From contig VICG01000012.1 of assembly GCA_008692225.1 (NCBI GenBank), positions 1,984,001 through 2,048,000 on the forward strand: a DNA stretch of 64,000 bases, written 5' to 3'. Within the stretch, counting starts at the first letter, position 1, and each line of letters starts with the position of its first letter. Both the position numbers and the translations under genes were made by a program. The notes beneath the pieces were generated by a model. It saw nothing but the letters and a program-made list of their open reading frames with translations. It made no database searches and was not told the DNA's origin. The DNA is from Monilinia fructicola (lineage: Eukaryota; Ascomycota; Leotiomycetes; Helotiales; Sclerotiniaceae). Below, in pieces: positions 34,612 to 47,616 of this stretch.

Positions 34612-35115
34612 TACATACATACATACATACATACATACATACAAACATCATTCGTTCCGTTGATCACCGCGCGCTCCAAAACCAACCCTTGGATGATGGA
34701 TGGATGTTTCGTGACGCGTCTTTTCTCTCGGTGTATATATAGAGTAGGTGTATATATAGAGTAGAAGTTATTTTTATCTTTTCTCTCTCGTTTTTTTGGT
34801 TTCTTTTTACCTCTCTTTCTCTCGCTCTCTCTCTCTCTCTCTCGCTCTCTTTCGTTCTCTTTCATTCTTTTTTGATTAATGGATTCATTAATGCATGGAT
34901 TCATTAATGCATGGATTCATTAATTCATCACTTCATCACTTCATCACTTCATCACTTAATAATATCCACACAATAGAACGCAACTAGAACTATGCTGAAA
35001 GCTAAACCAAACCAATTTTTTTTAAAAAAAAAACACGGTGCACATACTCGAGTTGCCTTTGTTGATCGCTTTGCTTGAATCGCTTGAAGCGCTTGAAGCG
35101 ACTTTGTGATTGTCT

Positions 35116-35166
<51 letters not shown>

Positions 35167-36060
35167 CTTCTTCCTGGTGATTGGAGGTATACTATCGTAT
35201 CTTGTAGTTTGTTTGGCTGTTTGGCTGTTTGGCTGTTTTGCTGTTTGGCTGTTTGGCTGTTTGGCTGTTTAGCTGTTTAGCTGATAAAGGTAAAATTTAC
35301 CTACCTAGCGGATGATTGGTGTAGGTTGTAGGTTGACAGGGTGGTGGTGGAATTGTGTACTTAGGGTTTCTTATGGGTTTGTGGATTTTAGGGGCGCGAG
35401 GGTAGGGGGGGAGGAGGTTGAAATTGCGAGGTCTTTTTATCTAGATGATTATTTGAATTGTTTATTTGTTTGTTTGTTTATTTGTCTTGATCGTAATATA
35501 TTGGTTATTCGATTTTTATTATTATTGTTGGGATTTTGGTTGGTTGGTTGGTTGGTTGATTTAGCCATTCGTTTTTTGAAATAGGTTTTCCGCGCGCTTG
35601 GTTACATCCATGGATCGATCGTTGGGATTGAGAGGGGCTGGGTTGGGCTGGGCTGGGCTAGGGAGATGGAGTGTTTTGTAGGGTTCTGTTGTAATGTTAT
35701 CATCTATCTTATGATTTGGGAATGGGATTGGGGGAAAGGCTTTGCGATGTTGATTTGATGGTATGTTGTGTTTGTTGGTTTGGGGTTTGAGGTTTGAGGT
35801 TTGGTGTTTGGTGTTTGGGTCCTGGGTGTGTGGGATTTGATATGTGATGTGATATGATCTGATCTGATCTGATGTACTGAATTAGTATATTTCGTATTTA
35901 GTGATTGAGATAATAGTCGTTTGGGAGGGGAGGGTAGGGAATGTTTACTCAAGTCTCTTTCTATATTTGCTGCTTTTTTGAAGGGAAAAGGCGCGGGCAG
36001 GGAGGTGTGAGTGAAGGAGTGTTTCATGCACGTGGTTCTAACTATGGAGGGATTCAGAGA
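34281..36060. repeat. Microsatellite-dense region
   Basis: No gene supported. In order: ACAT/ATAT runs (34509-34650), CT runs (34810-34866), GATTCATTAATGCATG-type and CATCACTT runs (34873-34965), (TTTA)n (35114-35166), an eight-base GCTGTTTG tandem (35208-35284), GTTTATTT-type and GGTT runs (35461-35563), GGGCT units (35635-35660), TTTGAGG units (35775-35815) and GATCT units (35838-35875). Frames such as the Ile/Tyr/Thr- or Leu/Ala/Val-repeat ones translate these repeats. Confidence 0.75.
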
Positions 36061-36086
36061 TAATTATAGAGGTTGCTGAACTTGCC

Positions 36087-36455
36087 CTACGGAACCAATA
36101 TTATAGCAATATTCCATAATTATACAGAATCCTTCTAACTCCTAGTATAGAATATAGCAGACACTTTACAAGAATCATGGAACGCGCTCAGTGTTGATAT
36201 TGGAAAGATCCTTTGAAACCTGAAATACTTACTATATTAATTTCGAAATAGCTTCTAGATACTGAAATACTAGGTAGCAATCCTACTTTAACTTCATCTC
36301 AGCTCTTGCAACTTTATTCAACTTTAACATCATCAACTTTACTTCAGTATCATCAAACCATCCTCATCATATTCATCATCGTCATAAGGAAATTACCCCA
36401 AATCATTTTATTGCGTAGATATAAGGTGGTGCTTTTTCTACTTTGCTTCCCCCCC
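36087..36455 (+). repeat. Dispersed AT-rich repeat, copy B
   Basis: Same family and orientation as 20461-20788, ending in a C7 run and matching the landmarks listed for copy A. It carries in addition a GCGCTCAGTGTTGATATTGG word that is seen again at 36720-36745. Confidence 0.7.
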
Positions 36456-36679
36456 TCTTTCCCGCTTTCTATATATCATGTCATATATATTAACCACATC
36501 CGTCCAACTATAAACACCTAGCTTCAATACTGCCCAGCAGCAACAACGAAATTCACGATAACTCTAGAACTGATAAACCTATAATATCTATGCTTGAATA
36601 CGTTTAAGTAACTAAGCCAAACTCCACAGGCCGAGCCTGGTGAGCTCACTAAACATGCGGAGCTCTAAGGAACAAAGAA

Positions 36680-36860
36680 AATAAGCAGTTAATACTAGTT
36701 AACTCCTATTTATAGCAATGATGCTGCTCAGTGTCGGGATTGGTCTCTGGATTAGCATTCGTCGTGTTTGATGTTATTACAGTACTTGATGCCATTAGAA
36801 TTTAGAGATATCCATGAATATTGAAATACTGGAATCTAATTTTGAATCGGTAGTTTATAC
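36680..36860 (+). repeat. Dispersed AT-rich repeat, partial copy C
   Basis: Contains TAACTCCTATTTATAGCA and GCTGCTCAGTGTCGGGATTGG, matching copy B (TAACTCCTAGTATAGAATA and GCGCTCAGTGTTGATATTGG). It then has GATGCCATTAGA and ACTGGAATCTAATTTTGA, which resemble the arm of the palindrome at 38.3-38.5 kb. Confidence 0.45.
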
Positions 36861-39800
36861 CTACCTAACTGAGGTTCGGAATAGATTAGTAGTCTAGATC
36901 TAATTAGGATCAAAATATCGAAATCCCTTTCTACATACAATTCTGATCTTTTATCGTGGATATCTTTGATAATATTAAATTCTCTTGTCTTTACCATTGT
37001 ACGTATAAGCTTATAAATATAAATTCGGAAGTGTTAATTAAAGCTCTAATATCAGTTGCCGCTTCATGGCGTATACTAATCCTAATACTGATGCTGTCAA
37101 GACCCCAAAGTTTAATGGATCTCCTTGTGGAGATGCCTTGATTGTGGTTCCTGTTGGGTAGCAGCTATATTGGGGGTTCCTTGGGTGGTGTGAGGGAATC
37201 AATGGGGATGGGATGCGATGATGATATAATGATGTATATATGAGCATCTCGCCACTTTCAAGTGAAAAATTCAGACCTCGAATTTTACTTCTGTTGTGAG
37301 AGAATGAGAGATTTCTTGGTTCTTGGGTTTCAGCTGCGTATATTGTGGTGGATGTTGAGGTTCTTGGTGGGTTTTCTTGGGTTGTCGGTGGTGGTGTTCT
37401 TATGATAGGACGGGGGGTTGAGGTTGGGATTGCGGAGGCGGTGGTTCTTCACTTTGTTTTCCTTTTGACTTCGTAAAATTCGATTTCTCTTAGAGTGCAC
37501 TTATGACTTTCATCAAAGTCTACTCTAGAACTTTGCTACAAGCAAGCGAAAAGGGGAAGGGGATGTGTAACTTTTGAAATGAAAAACTTTAGGCATTTTG
37601 AAAAATAGATGGCGAGGTATTGTGAATGTAAGTTGTTGTTTTTATGGGGGTACTGGGGTACTGATTCTGCGTGACTTTGTTCCTTTTCGTGATAGTGGAG
37701 GATAAAGGGGCGAGCTATTATTTGATATGTACGAACTGGGAAATTGCTGGCTACCTGTTGTTTGGAGCATATTTCGTATACCACGGATAATCAATTCATA
37801 CCTTCCTCTCTTTTGGAAGCTGTCATATATGTGCTTAGAGAATCAACAATGGTGATTAAAGAGCTAGGATTTGGGATATGAAAGATGGTATCTGTGATAT
37901 AGAGTCTCTTGCTTATTGATCTAGATAGTATCATTCTGTATGATGACTTGGTAATCTATTCAATCCCTTTGCACCCTCGCTTAGCTTAGCTTCGCTTCCA
38001 TAACCGTTCGTGATTCATGTGCGTGCGTTAAGGTAATTAAACTCCCGCTTTCAATGTATATAATTCTTTATATTGGAAAGAAGGAACAAAAGGATTAATC
38101 ACAAGATCTTGGATTTGAAAGGTTGTTTTGTTTTCGCAAACTTTTGAAAGATTTGCGTTAGATGATATTGGGCTGTTAGTAGATCAGTATTATTAATATA
38201 CGTTAATAAAATGATAACTGATATTAGACCTTCAATTACCATTTCCGCATATTCTACTATAGATTTATATATATACTTTAACAATATGATAGAATTTGGT
38301 ATTACTAGAAACATATTAGAATATTGGATTCTGATTTGAGATGAACATTTTAATTAGAATCTAAAATATCCATTGCATATCTTAATTAAGTATAAAATGC
38401 CCACTTCAAATCAGATTCTAGCATTTTAAAATATCTCTAATGGCATTTAGCGTTATAATGATATTGAATACTATCAATAATATATAAATATATATTCAAA
38501 ATACTTTATACATACCACTATACTTACCAATATACAGAATGCGACGAATAATAATTAATCACAACACTGTGTTGGTTTGATGATTGTCTAATTATGATTC
38601 TGGGGTTCTGTCACTGTCACTTTTGCCGTTTATGGTTTGGATTAGATGGAATTATATGGGATTATATGGGATTCTATATAGTAGCAGTCAAAAGTAGCAA
38701 CGATCATGATACATGAGATGTCATGTACTCTCAACTTAATTATCGAAATAGAAATAAGGATTTACGTAATTTGTACTTGGTGTCCCTTATGCTAAGTCTT
38801 AGTCCATGAATTCATACTGGAAGGTTGAAGTTTCTACTGTGATGCCATTGTGGTTATAGTAGTGGGGTATGCTATATATATTTACAAATTTAAGAAATTT
38901 GAGTGCTATGAATTGAGCTCCAAATGATGAGTAGTTCATGGAAATCTCGTGATACGTCAGGACGCTGATAATGCAAATATAAGGTCTAATTAGTGAGATT
39001 GCGAAATGGCGTGCATGATTATAGGTCTTTGCTTGGGGGTATATGGAGTCATAATTTCATAAAGCATCTGAGGAGTATCAAATATGTCTATATTCTGTTT
39101 AGATATTGCGTTGACGACCGGGAAACTCTTATTGGAATCCTAGTTCCATTACCATAATGGTAATGTCAAGTCTTGATTAACAATGGAAAAAGGCAATGAT
39201 AAATATTTTGCAGTGGTCAAGAATAAATATTGACAACCAAAAAACCAAAAAACTATGATTAATAGTTTTTGATACTTTAGAAGATATAAAATACCTTTGG
39301 ATTGTTAAAAAAGATAGTATACTTTGCGAAAGAACTTTTGAACATTCGGCTACGGGTTGTTAAGTCTCCGTGTCTCTCCTATGCAATCATTAGTGCAATC
39401 TTGACATTGACAAAATATTATCCATGCTCACCTGGGCACCTTGAAGTTTGTCCACGTGGAATTCATTTTCTATATTATCTTGACAATTTTATTTTATTAG
39501 TTTGATTATTCTCTGATTGTCAGTTCCAGGTTATCCTCTTTATGTTGATCATTATAGATTAAGAGATATACAAATTCACTATCTTCATACCCTATATATC
39601 ATACCCTTCCAAGGTTGTTCATGATCAGTACACATCCTCCTCTCATAAGAGAGTTTCAAGAATCTCACTTTGATAACATATACACCCTCAGCAGCTCAAT
39701 TACTTCTATGCGGAGAGAAAAAAACATACAAAAGTGGCATCTACTGGGTTATTGACTTTTGATGAATAGTAAAGGTAAAGTTCTTGGCATTTGAATGAGC

Positions 39801-42800
39801 CAATATAAGCAAGAGTTCTTCTAGGCTGGAACCTATGTGAATAAATCGACCAAGGCAAGTTAAGAGGAAAGTGAAGCGACCATCTTATGAAATTTCTATA
39901 AATGGGAGTTTCGACAAACGAAAAGGTATCAATTTGCACCCTCTGTATTAGATGAGACCACAGACCCATGGTCTGGGAATATAATTGATAAGATCTAGGC
40001 ATGCTTTAACTTTGTCGGTACAACTTAGGTGATACATAGTAATGATTTGATTATATGATTTCATTTTTCTGAAGTGGTCTAATATTATAACTATTTAAAA
40101 TTGAGCAAAAGAGAACATAGCAAGGCGGAACATTTGCTCGACTAGCCTAAGGCTAGTCAGTATCACGTATCTATATGCTCACTTATATGGCAACAAGCCT
40201 CTATGCCAAGTCTGCACCTCCTATGATAACGCTATACGCTCTCTGGTTCATGCTCCCGTGTATCAGCTTCGTGTCTTTTATGTCTTAGCAGAGCTTGAGA
40301 TTGTTTATTTAAGCGACTCGCTAAGATAAGTTCTCCAATTCTTTCCCCTGAATGATCTCATAATTCCTGCAATCGTTCACTTCATTTATTAAAAAGACTC
40401 CTTACCCCTCCTCAACCCAAGATCAAGATCCTCATGCATATTTTTCTTAATGAACAAGATAAAAACCTGCACCATTTTACGTCTAAATATCAAGAATTGA
40501 CATAGGAGATTGACGCAAATAGATGTGTTAGGCTACACTGTATTGTGTTACTAGATGATCTCGGTTAATATCTTTACGGTATCAGTTAGCATCAGAAATT
40601 CAAACAGAAGCTTTCGAACCGATAGTCTGTAGCAGAATACAATATATTGTAATTGTATTTTTTATGTTTTCATTATGTCGGTACAATCATGTGATAAAAA
40701 GGATGCTGTCTAAGGGGCTAGACATTTTTCAAAACCCAACAGGTACCTTTCCAGCCTGATAGAAATGAAATATGAATGCAATATAAGTAAATTTCCAAAT
40801 ACAAATATTATATGTCACCTAGTTGATAACAAAACATCATTTCCCTAGTTCTATAGTATATGGTAAAACTATTACTTCATTCCAAAATTATGATGTTTCT
40901 ATATACCTAGGCACTTGAGCTTAGTAAATGTTGATGTTTTCAATTACATGCAATCGAGTTTACCGGTTAGTTGAGCAGAGACCGAAATACGAGAAAAGTT
41001 TGTCAGATTATAATCAAAAATTAATGATCGAACTAACTGAGTGACATCAATAAAGGATCTGAGGGTTTCTGATTCCGAGAAACTAGGTAAAGCTTTATCT
41101 TACATGGACCTGGAATGAATCAATGTACCAAGGAGGCATGCAAAATGCACAAATCACGACGCCGAACAAAAATCAGCTGAGGTGTGCTTGTGGACCACTG
41201 TTAAAAGAGCAGTATGAAGATTCAGGGACAGTGGAAGCCGTGACTTACATAGCAGAGGATTGAAATTTTGTATCACGGCTTGTTATATTGAATACAATAT
41301 TGGCAAGTGAGTAATTGGGCATACACTCTTGAGCTCATTCTAATCTGTGATTATTGATTGCTAACTTATCAATATAAGTCACTGTCTATGTGTGAAGCAT
41401 TCACCGTGTCGAATCTCAAGTTCAGCATTGTTATCTATTTAAACATCGTCATTTTGTATTGTTCGTATCATACACAGGACGGTGAACAGAAAAACAGCAA
41501 GACCCTCAGAGCGGTTGGCAATAGGAGTTCTACTTGTACAGGGGTGAGGCAAATCTTGGTTGTAGCACCACAGACACGAGGAATGCGGTGTTTACATTGT
41601 CAATCTTCTGCAGTGCTATCATCAATTGGTATAGAACAAGATACCGGAGGAGAGTCAAAGTTTACATATGGACTATAAAGGTAATATTATCCAGAGTTTT
41701 TGAGGATTTACTAGATCTAGGATTTCCAGAATCTGGATTCTCAGGTATGAAGCCTAAACTATAAATTCTCTGAGCTACAAACCTACACTTTTATGACTGA
41801 AATCATCAAGCAAGATCTATGTACAGTACGAATTCCAATTCTCAGCCCCCCATGATGACCTGTTTCGAAGACTGGTTTTTTACAATTTCATATTCTTTGA
41901 TACATATAAGTTGGTACAACAATCATAGTAATTTCCACGCAGCTGATGAGGCGCTGTGGAAACTATCCTCGAAAAATAGGTATCAGTTTCAACAGTTGCG
42001 GGGTATTGCAATATCCCTTCTTTCTATAGTGGAGTGTCTAAGAGTTTGAAAATCGACTGTACAGCTTAGTTCGAATTCAGTGAACCATCCAATTCTAACG
42101 AACCAACTATTAACCTTACCCCGGAAAGAAGATATATCTAAAGGCGAAACTTCCCTCATTGAATTACCTTTAACCATTCCTAACAAGAAATTTGAATCAA
42201 GATCAAGATGGGTTTGAGATTCCACACCTACATAGATGTATTGGACCATAATTTGAGACTGTAGTTTTGTAGTATGCCTGCAAAATGCTTTGGCATGTTA
42301 CCATACTCTTCACCTGCAAAATTGATAGCTCTTATAGGGGTAACTTCTGTTTCCGAGGGAATCTTGTCCATATTAGCTGAAACAAGAGGTCTAATTAGCT
42401 TCTTGCAGATGTTAGGACCTATTTTGAGCTCCTATGTCGAAGAGGATAGCTCATTTTTACCAACACTATTAAGTTGAGGTGATAGTTGGTCTTCAATTTG
42501 GCACTACGATCAGACGGGATGCAGCAAACAATGGCAACAAAAATTCGACAGTGAAACACAATCAGTGGCAGTAGTATAAGTCGATACCTAAATCACCCGC
42601 GAACTTTACTATCCTCCAAGGGAAAAAAGGCTGTATTCCCCCTGCACGTTGACTTTCAATCATAGAGTCCTTAGAATCCAATCATGGATATCGATCTTCG
42701 TTTCTCAATTTCAGCCAGTGATGGGAACAGTATGCGGCGTATATTGAATACAACCCACTCTAGTAATACATGTTCATTCATTATTACTTATTAGAATACG

Positions 42801-45766
42801 TAATATTGGATTCTATAGTACTCAAAACATTCAGTATTGTATTGAATACTGCATGTTACTAATGATACAAAAAATTATCGGAATTCAATACATTCTTTCC
42901 AAATAGGCAGTATTAGAGCAATACCTCTTGTAATCCATCGAATTCCAATAATTCTATATGTCTTTAGTAATTATAAGAGTTAAAATATACGCATATACAC
43001 GATATTGATCTTTATACATCTTTCCGTGGTAGAAGAGATCTTTATATCAGTCACTATAATACTAAATTACAATACTCCCATCACCGAGTTCAGCTGAATA
43101 CGAACAAGAAGTTTTCTTGGAGTTGTTTTATTATGATTATGGATCATAATGGGTGATTACCTATTATCAATCAATCTACAGTCATCACCTGAATACCACT
43201 ACTACTTCATTATATAATACAATACATCTAGGATATCAAGATTTACTGTTTTCCTCCCAACATGCTATAGGGATGCGAATTGATTTTCATAACAACTGAA
43301 TCTTGATTCAGAGAACGCAGTTCTTGAATTTTGAAATGCCAACTAATAGTCTACTCCGAGCCTTTCTATAAAGAAACAGTTGAGTGGATGCGTCATCACT
43401 TATCTATCATAGATAAATATAATCGAATTTGGGCTAGAAAGATGACTTTATCAAAAAATGTATACTGTTGGAAACGTAATAGCCCAGGTCTCCGGTCATT
43501 TCTATGGTTGTGAAGAAAAATTGATACCAACCATACTGAGAGGCTTTCATCCACTACCTTTTTTTCCCACGTTGTTTCGGTAATGTTTGAAACTGACGAC
43601 GTGGAGCCAGTCTTCTGTCTAACAGTGAGCGTCACAAACCAATGATAAGGTTTATCCGTTCTCGAAAGACTCCTGTCAATTTCAACTTCATGTGACGACC
43701 CAGTATATATCCACTGTAGTATATTAGTGGAGTAATTTCAGGTATGAGGTTTCTTATCAAAGTGGAAACATTATGGTATGTGTTCTTGTCCTCTGAAATA
43801 AAGTTCTATATTAATGCTTGAACTGATAATTAGAAGATATGTTACAAGCTGTGTGAGGTGCGGGACAAGGGGGAATTTTACAATTACTCGCTTAGTTGTA
43901 TTCTAGTACATTTGCGCATTTCTGACCCTGGCAGTCAAACTTGTATATTCATTGATAAGACACCACATTGAATGAATCTATCAGTTACTTTGAGTTAATC
44001 AGTATGAAAGATTTGGTGGTCTGACACTGCACGTTAAGGTTCCCTCGTTCATCTTATCTTCTGTGATTATTGCAAGCTAAGACGACAATAGCAAGACGTC
44101 AGTGGACTGCTATAATGCTTTGCATGATAGCAATCAAGACAATTTCTATCTGTATATGTATCAGAGGATTTCCAGGTCCTAGATCCGCGGAGAATTGAAA
44201 TTCGTTTAACTAACTCGGCATTGCACTATATTTCTCTTTTGTAATATATTCCTGATGAAATGTTCAACATTTTTGAACACGAGAAATTGGTTCCCTGGTA
44301 ACTAATTAGACCGAATCATCCTCTAAATACAACATAACCTCTTGAAATTCTATATTCTCCAAAAATTAAAGTACGAAGCGGAACCGTCCCTAGCTCTATT
44401 ACACGAGAACTTAGTCGATGATTTCATTCAGTGAGACCAGCACTCGTCAAGAATGGTGGATACCGGAGTACAAATTGTAAAAAACTAATTAGGAACAATC
44501 TGCCACTTATCATGATTTCGACCTTTGGATTTCTCTAGGTACCTAGATACTAATTAAGCAGTTAGGTATCCTTGCAATCTGTTGCTATTCATACTGTGCT
44601 ACTGAGCCTCACATCATGTATGCAAGTCCTTGACGAGTAGCATTATTTATTTTCAATAGATTGAGTTCACACATTTCTTTTCATAATCAAAGTTTGAAGA
44701 ACATTTGAGGCATTCTGGAACTGTTTTACTATTATCTTCTGCTTAATACATGCTCGCAGCCCATTATAGTTTGATTTTTGACAACTCTAAATATGGAGAT
44801 GGGTATTGGTACACTTATTGGTCATCTCTGAAGGCAGGAAACCCATCTCTATTCCCATTCGCTCCTTATAGAGGTAATTAGCGAAGAATACTCCTTGATA
44901 CACCTTGCTACTGAAGGGAGAGAGCCAACAAACCCGGACGGATAGAACTTTGAAAACAACAAACTAATTTAATTTCAACTAGGAGATACAAAGTTGAAGA
45001 TATTGATATATTCCATCTGATATCTTACTGCTAGAGGTTCGAAGCATGATAGAATTTGCCAATTAGTTCGCGGTTGTATTACGACAATGCATCTTAAAAT
45101 CTTCTGATTAGAACTAATTTGAGTGATTATAAGATGACTTTTTGGTGAACTACTATATGGAGATGATGCTATGAATGAGTGAGAAAATTGCAAGAAAAAG
45201 TTTCAAAGGGAGCTTCAGAGGGCTAGATGCAGCAAAGATGTACAACGAAAGCTAATGAGCATTTTCACGCAAACTGAGTTTAATACGAATGTGAATCTCA
45301 GCAAATAGAACATAGTTGCTTCACTTTATCCTTATATCTATGTACATGGACCAGACGACAAAACAACAAATCAATTTAGCTTGATTCAACTCTAGATCTA
45401 CGCTACCTCCTTTATATTGTATTTTGTTTAAGCTTATCCCCGCCTTCGAGAGCTGCTCCATTGCCCCACCTTGCCAACTACAGTACAGTACAGGATGAAT
45501 TCTACGGAGTACAATACTATTGACCTCGATTGTAATTGATTGAAAAAGTGGCATGTGGAGAACTGCAACTAACTGGTTAATCTCACCACCTTTGTTGTGC
45601 TGCCGAATCATTTTGCTACAGTACTGTGGCTGTATCGCTAGTGGCTAGTGACCAGTGGCTGAACCCCGCACCAATGGTGACACAGCATTCCTTAACCCTC
45701 TACTCAACTGACACACTTCCAACTAACAAACGTACGTTAACAGTTTTGAGACAACAAATATAATCT
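36861..45766. other. AT-rich gene desert
   Basis: Nearly 9 kb without a supportable gene. All frames are short. Apart from the inverted repeat at 38.3 kb, the region has repeated words such as AGAATATTGGATTCT (near 38310 and, with an insertion, 42790) and TATTGAATAC (near 41290, 42740, 42840). This suggests decayed repeats of the same family. A short stretch at 40300-40335 shares words with 12890-12975. Confidence 0.6.
38279..38471. repeat. Imperfect inverted repeat (arms about 90 bp)
   Basis: The left arm (38279-38369) and the reverse complement of the right arm (38378-38471) share, in order, ATTAGA or ACTAGA, GGATTCTGATTTGA (rc: GAATCTGATTTGA), CATTTTA and TTAATTA. The spacer is only a few bases, so the DNA could fold into a long imperfect hairpin. 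Confidence 0.55.
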
Positions 45767-46747
45767 ATGTATTCAAGTTCTACCAAATCTCAAGATACAA
45801 AAGTTTCAGACAATGCAATCATGATTCCCTCTTTCATGGATTCTCCAAAAAGAAAACGAAATCATCTGCAGGCTCCGACCCCACCGGATTCCTCGCCCAT
45901 GCGTCTCGAGACTTCGATAACTTTACCTGCAACACTTCCAGAGGAAGCTGATCAAGGAAGTCCACGCACAAAGGTGGCATACCACTTCCAGGGTCTTGCC
46001 CTTGATGGACCCACCGATGTAAAGAAACTGGATTTAAAGAAAAAAGGACAAGAAACAACAAATGGTGAATCAGTTATGCGTAAAAGGGTCAAGATGTTTG
46101 CTGCCAAGGATACGGATATGAAGGAGAGCTCAGTAACAGAGATTCCCGAGACACCACAAGCAAAAATATTTGGGCCTATCATTGGAGAAGAAGGAGATGT
46201 TAATTCAACTATTCCAGAGATAGGCAAGGATATTAGGCTACATAATGAGCTTGATCCTATTATATTCAAAGCTGGGTTCAATGTCACAAAGGAAAAAGGC
46301 GATATAGGAAGGGCATATCCATCAATAAACCGACTGGCCGATTCTAAGTCTAGAAAAAAGAAGAGGATGAGTACACCTCCATTGTCCAAATCCGAAAACG
46401 TCATGGACGAAGAAAGGGAGATTGTGGACCCAGATCAGGCAGCATTGACATGGCATGACGACGAAATTACCGGATACAAACCAGATGATCCAGATGATGA
46501 TGGAGAGGGAATAAATGGAATTGGATTTCGACCAACACCTGCTATTGCTTATGCCAGGATAGAGAAGAGAAAGCAACAAATGGCAGACTACAGGAGTCGG
46601 GAGGCAAGGGAGGCAAGAGCTCGAAGGAGTGAGAGAAGACGAGGCACTGAGATGAAGGAAGCTGCGGCTAGGGAAGACGCCGATAATGTTGCCAGGAGGG
46701 TGCGATTCCTAGATTTTGATACCCCAACCGTCATTTCAACATCTTGA
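45767..46747 (+). CDS. Conserved nuclear-type protein, function unknown
   Basis: Intronless 326-residue, highly charged protein. A basic stretch (PKRKRNH, about 27-33) and a second one (SRKKKRM, about 195-201) could be nuclear localisation signals. The N-terminus has TPPDSSP, a proline-directed phosphosite context. The C-terminal third is the most ordered: TWHDDEITGYKPDDPDDDG, then GINGIGFRPTPAIAYAR, then a long Arg/Glu/Ala helix (about 265-310; SREAREARARRSERRRG). I recall the GINGIGFRPT block with the following basic helix from uncharacterised Pezizomycotina proteins, but no function. It is convergent with COX20, 229 bp away. Confidence 0.75.
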   Translation: MYSSSTKSQDTKVSDNAIMIPSFMDSPKRKRNHLQAPTPPDSSPMRLETSITLPATLPEEADQGSPRTKVAYHFQGLALDGPTDVKKLDLKKKGQETTNGESVMRKRVKMFAAKDTDMKESSVTEIPETPQAKIFGPIIGEEGDVNSTIPEIGKDIRLHNELDPIIFKAGFNVTKEKGDIGRAYPSINRLADSKSRKKKRMSTPPLSKSENVMDEEREIVDPDQAALTWHDDEITGYKPDDPDDDGEGINGIGFRPTPAIAYARIEKRKQQMADYRSREAREARARRSERRRGTEMKEAAAREDADNVARRVRFLDFDTPTVISTS

Positions 46748-46976
46748 GTCCATGGTATTGGATTCCTTCTGGAGTTTCATGGGTATTAGGATTACAATAT
46801 TTGCTTATCAGCACAGTTCTAGTGCATGAATTGGAGGATATTATTGGTATAAGGATGGGCGTTGGGGGAATCTGCGCAAAGGACATTGGTCTCAAATTTA
46901 AGTCTAGAAAGGTATCCATGCCGGCATTATAATGCAGTATGGAACTGCTAATACATTGTTTCGAGATCTTACTTTG

Positions 46977-47616
46977 TTACCAAAACTTCCAACGTGATTT
47001 TTTGGCTGCTTCCTCGGCCTTTTTATCTGCTTCCTCCTTCAATCTCCGCCTTTCTTTCCTTCTTTCTTCTGCTTGGGCTTCTTTTTCCGCTTTCTTTCTA
47101 TCTATAATCTCTACGGCACGCTTCATATGTGCTCGTTCTAACCGTCTTCGGTACAAACAGAATTCATAAGCTCCAAAGGCAGAGAATACAAAAGTTCCCA
47201 CAGCCCAGTTCGCGGCTTTAGGTATCGGTGCTTGGGTAAGATGTAAGTATCCAACTATTTTGACTCATGATCCAATCAAATTGGAGTAACGCACCTCCAA
47301 ATATTGCCCTAATTCCACCCATTGCAACCCCCCCACCAATTCCGGTAAGGAAACTCTCCCTGGCGCATGGATACATATGGACTTGTGTGAAATCCTGCCA
47401 TCGTACTGTCTTGATAGCCGCTCCTAAAGTAGGTGTCTCCTTATGCGACCCCGCAGTATTCTGCCCCGAACCTTCTGGCAAAGCATTTGCATTTTGAGGT
47501 GGCGTGTGGAATACTTCGTATACTTTATTGGGAGTTTTTACATGATCGGGTGGTGAAGTTGCTCCTGGGGGCGGGCCTCGAGGGGTGGGATTGGTATCTC
47601 TTGTATCGTCTGCCAT
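46977..47616 (-). CDS. COX20: Cytochrome c oxidase assembly factor Cox20
   Basis: Two exons on the minus strand, 47616-47295 and 47230-46977. The 64 nt intron has donor GTGCGT and acceptor CCAAG, and joins G|CA into an Ala codon (191 residues). Pattern of Cox20/FAM36A: a polar Pro-rich N-terminus, PCARESFLTGIGGGVAMGGIRAIFG as the first membrane span, ANWAVGTFVFSAFGAYEFC as the second, immediately followed by YRRR and a long Lys/Glu/Arg-rich tail of about 55 residues. Cox20 in the mitochondrial inner membrane binds newly made Cox2 and supports its maturation and copper loading. The unspliced frame runs only to a stop in the intron region, so the splice is needed to reach the second span. It shares a divergent promoter with POL2. 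Confidence 0.87.

Noticed and set aside
34281..34904. Frames with Tyr/Ile/His or Met/Tyr/Val/Cys repeats
   Set aside because: Translations of the ACATACAT microsatellite.
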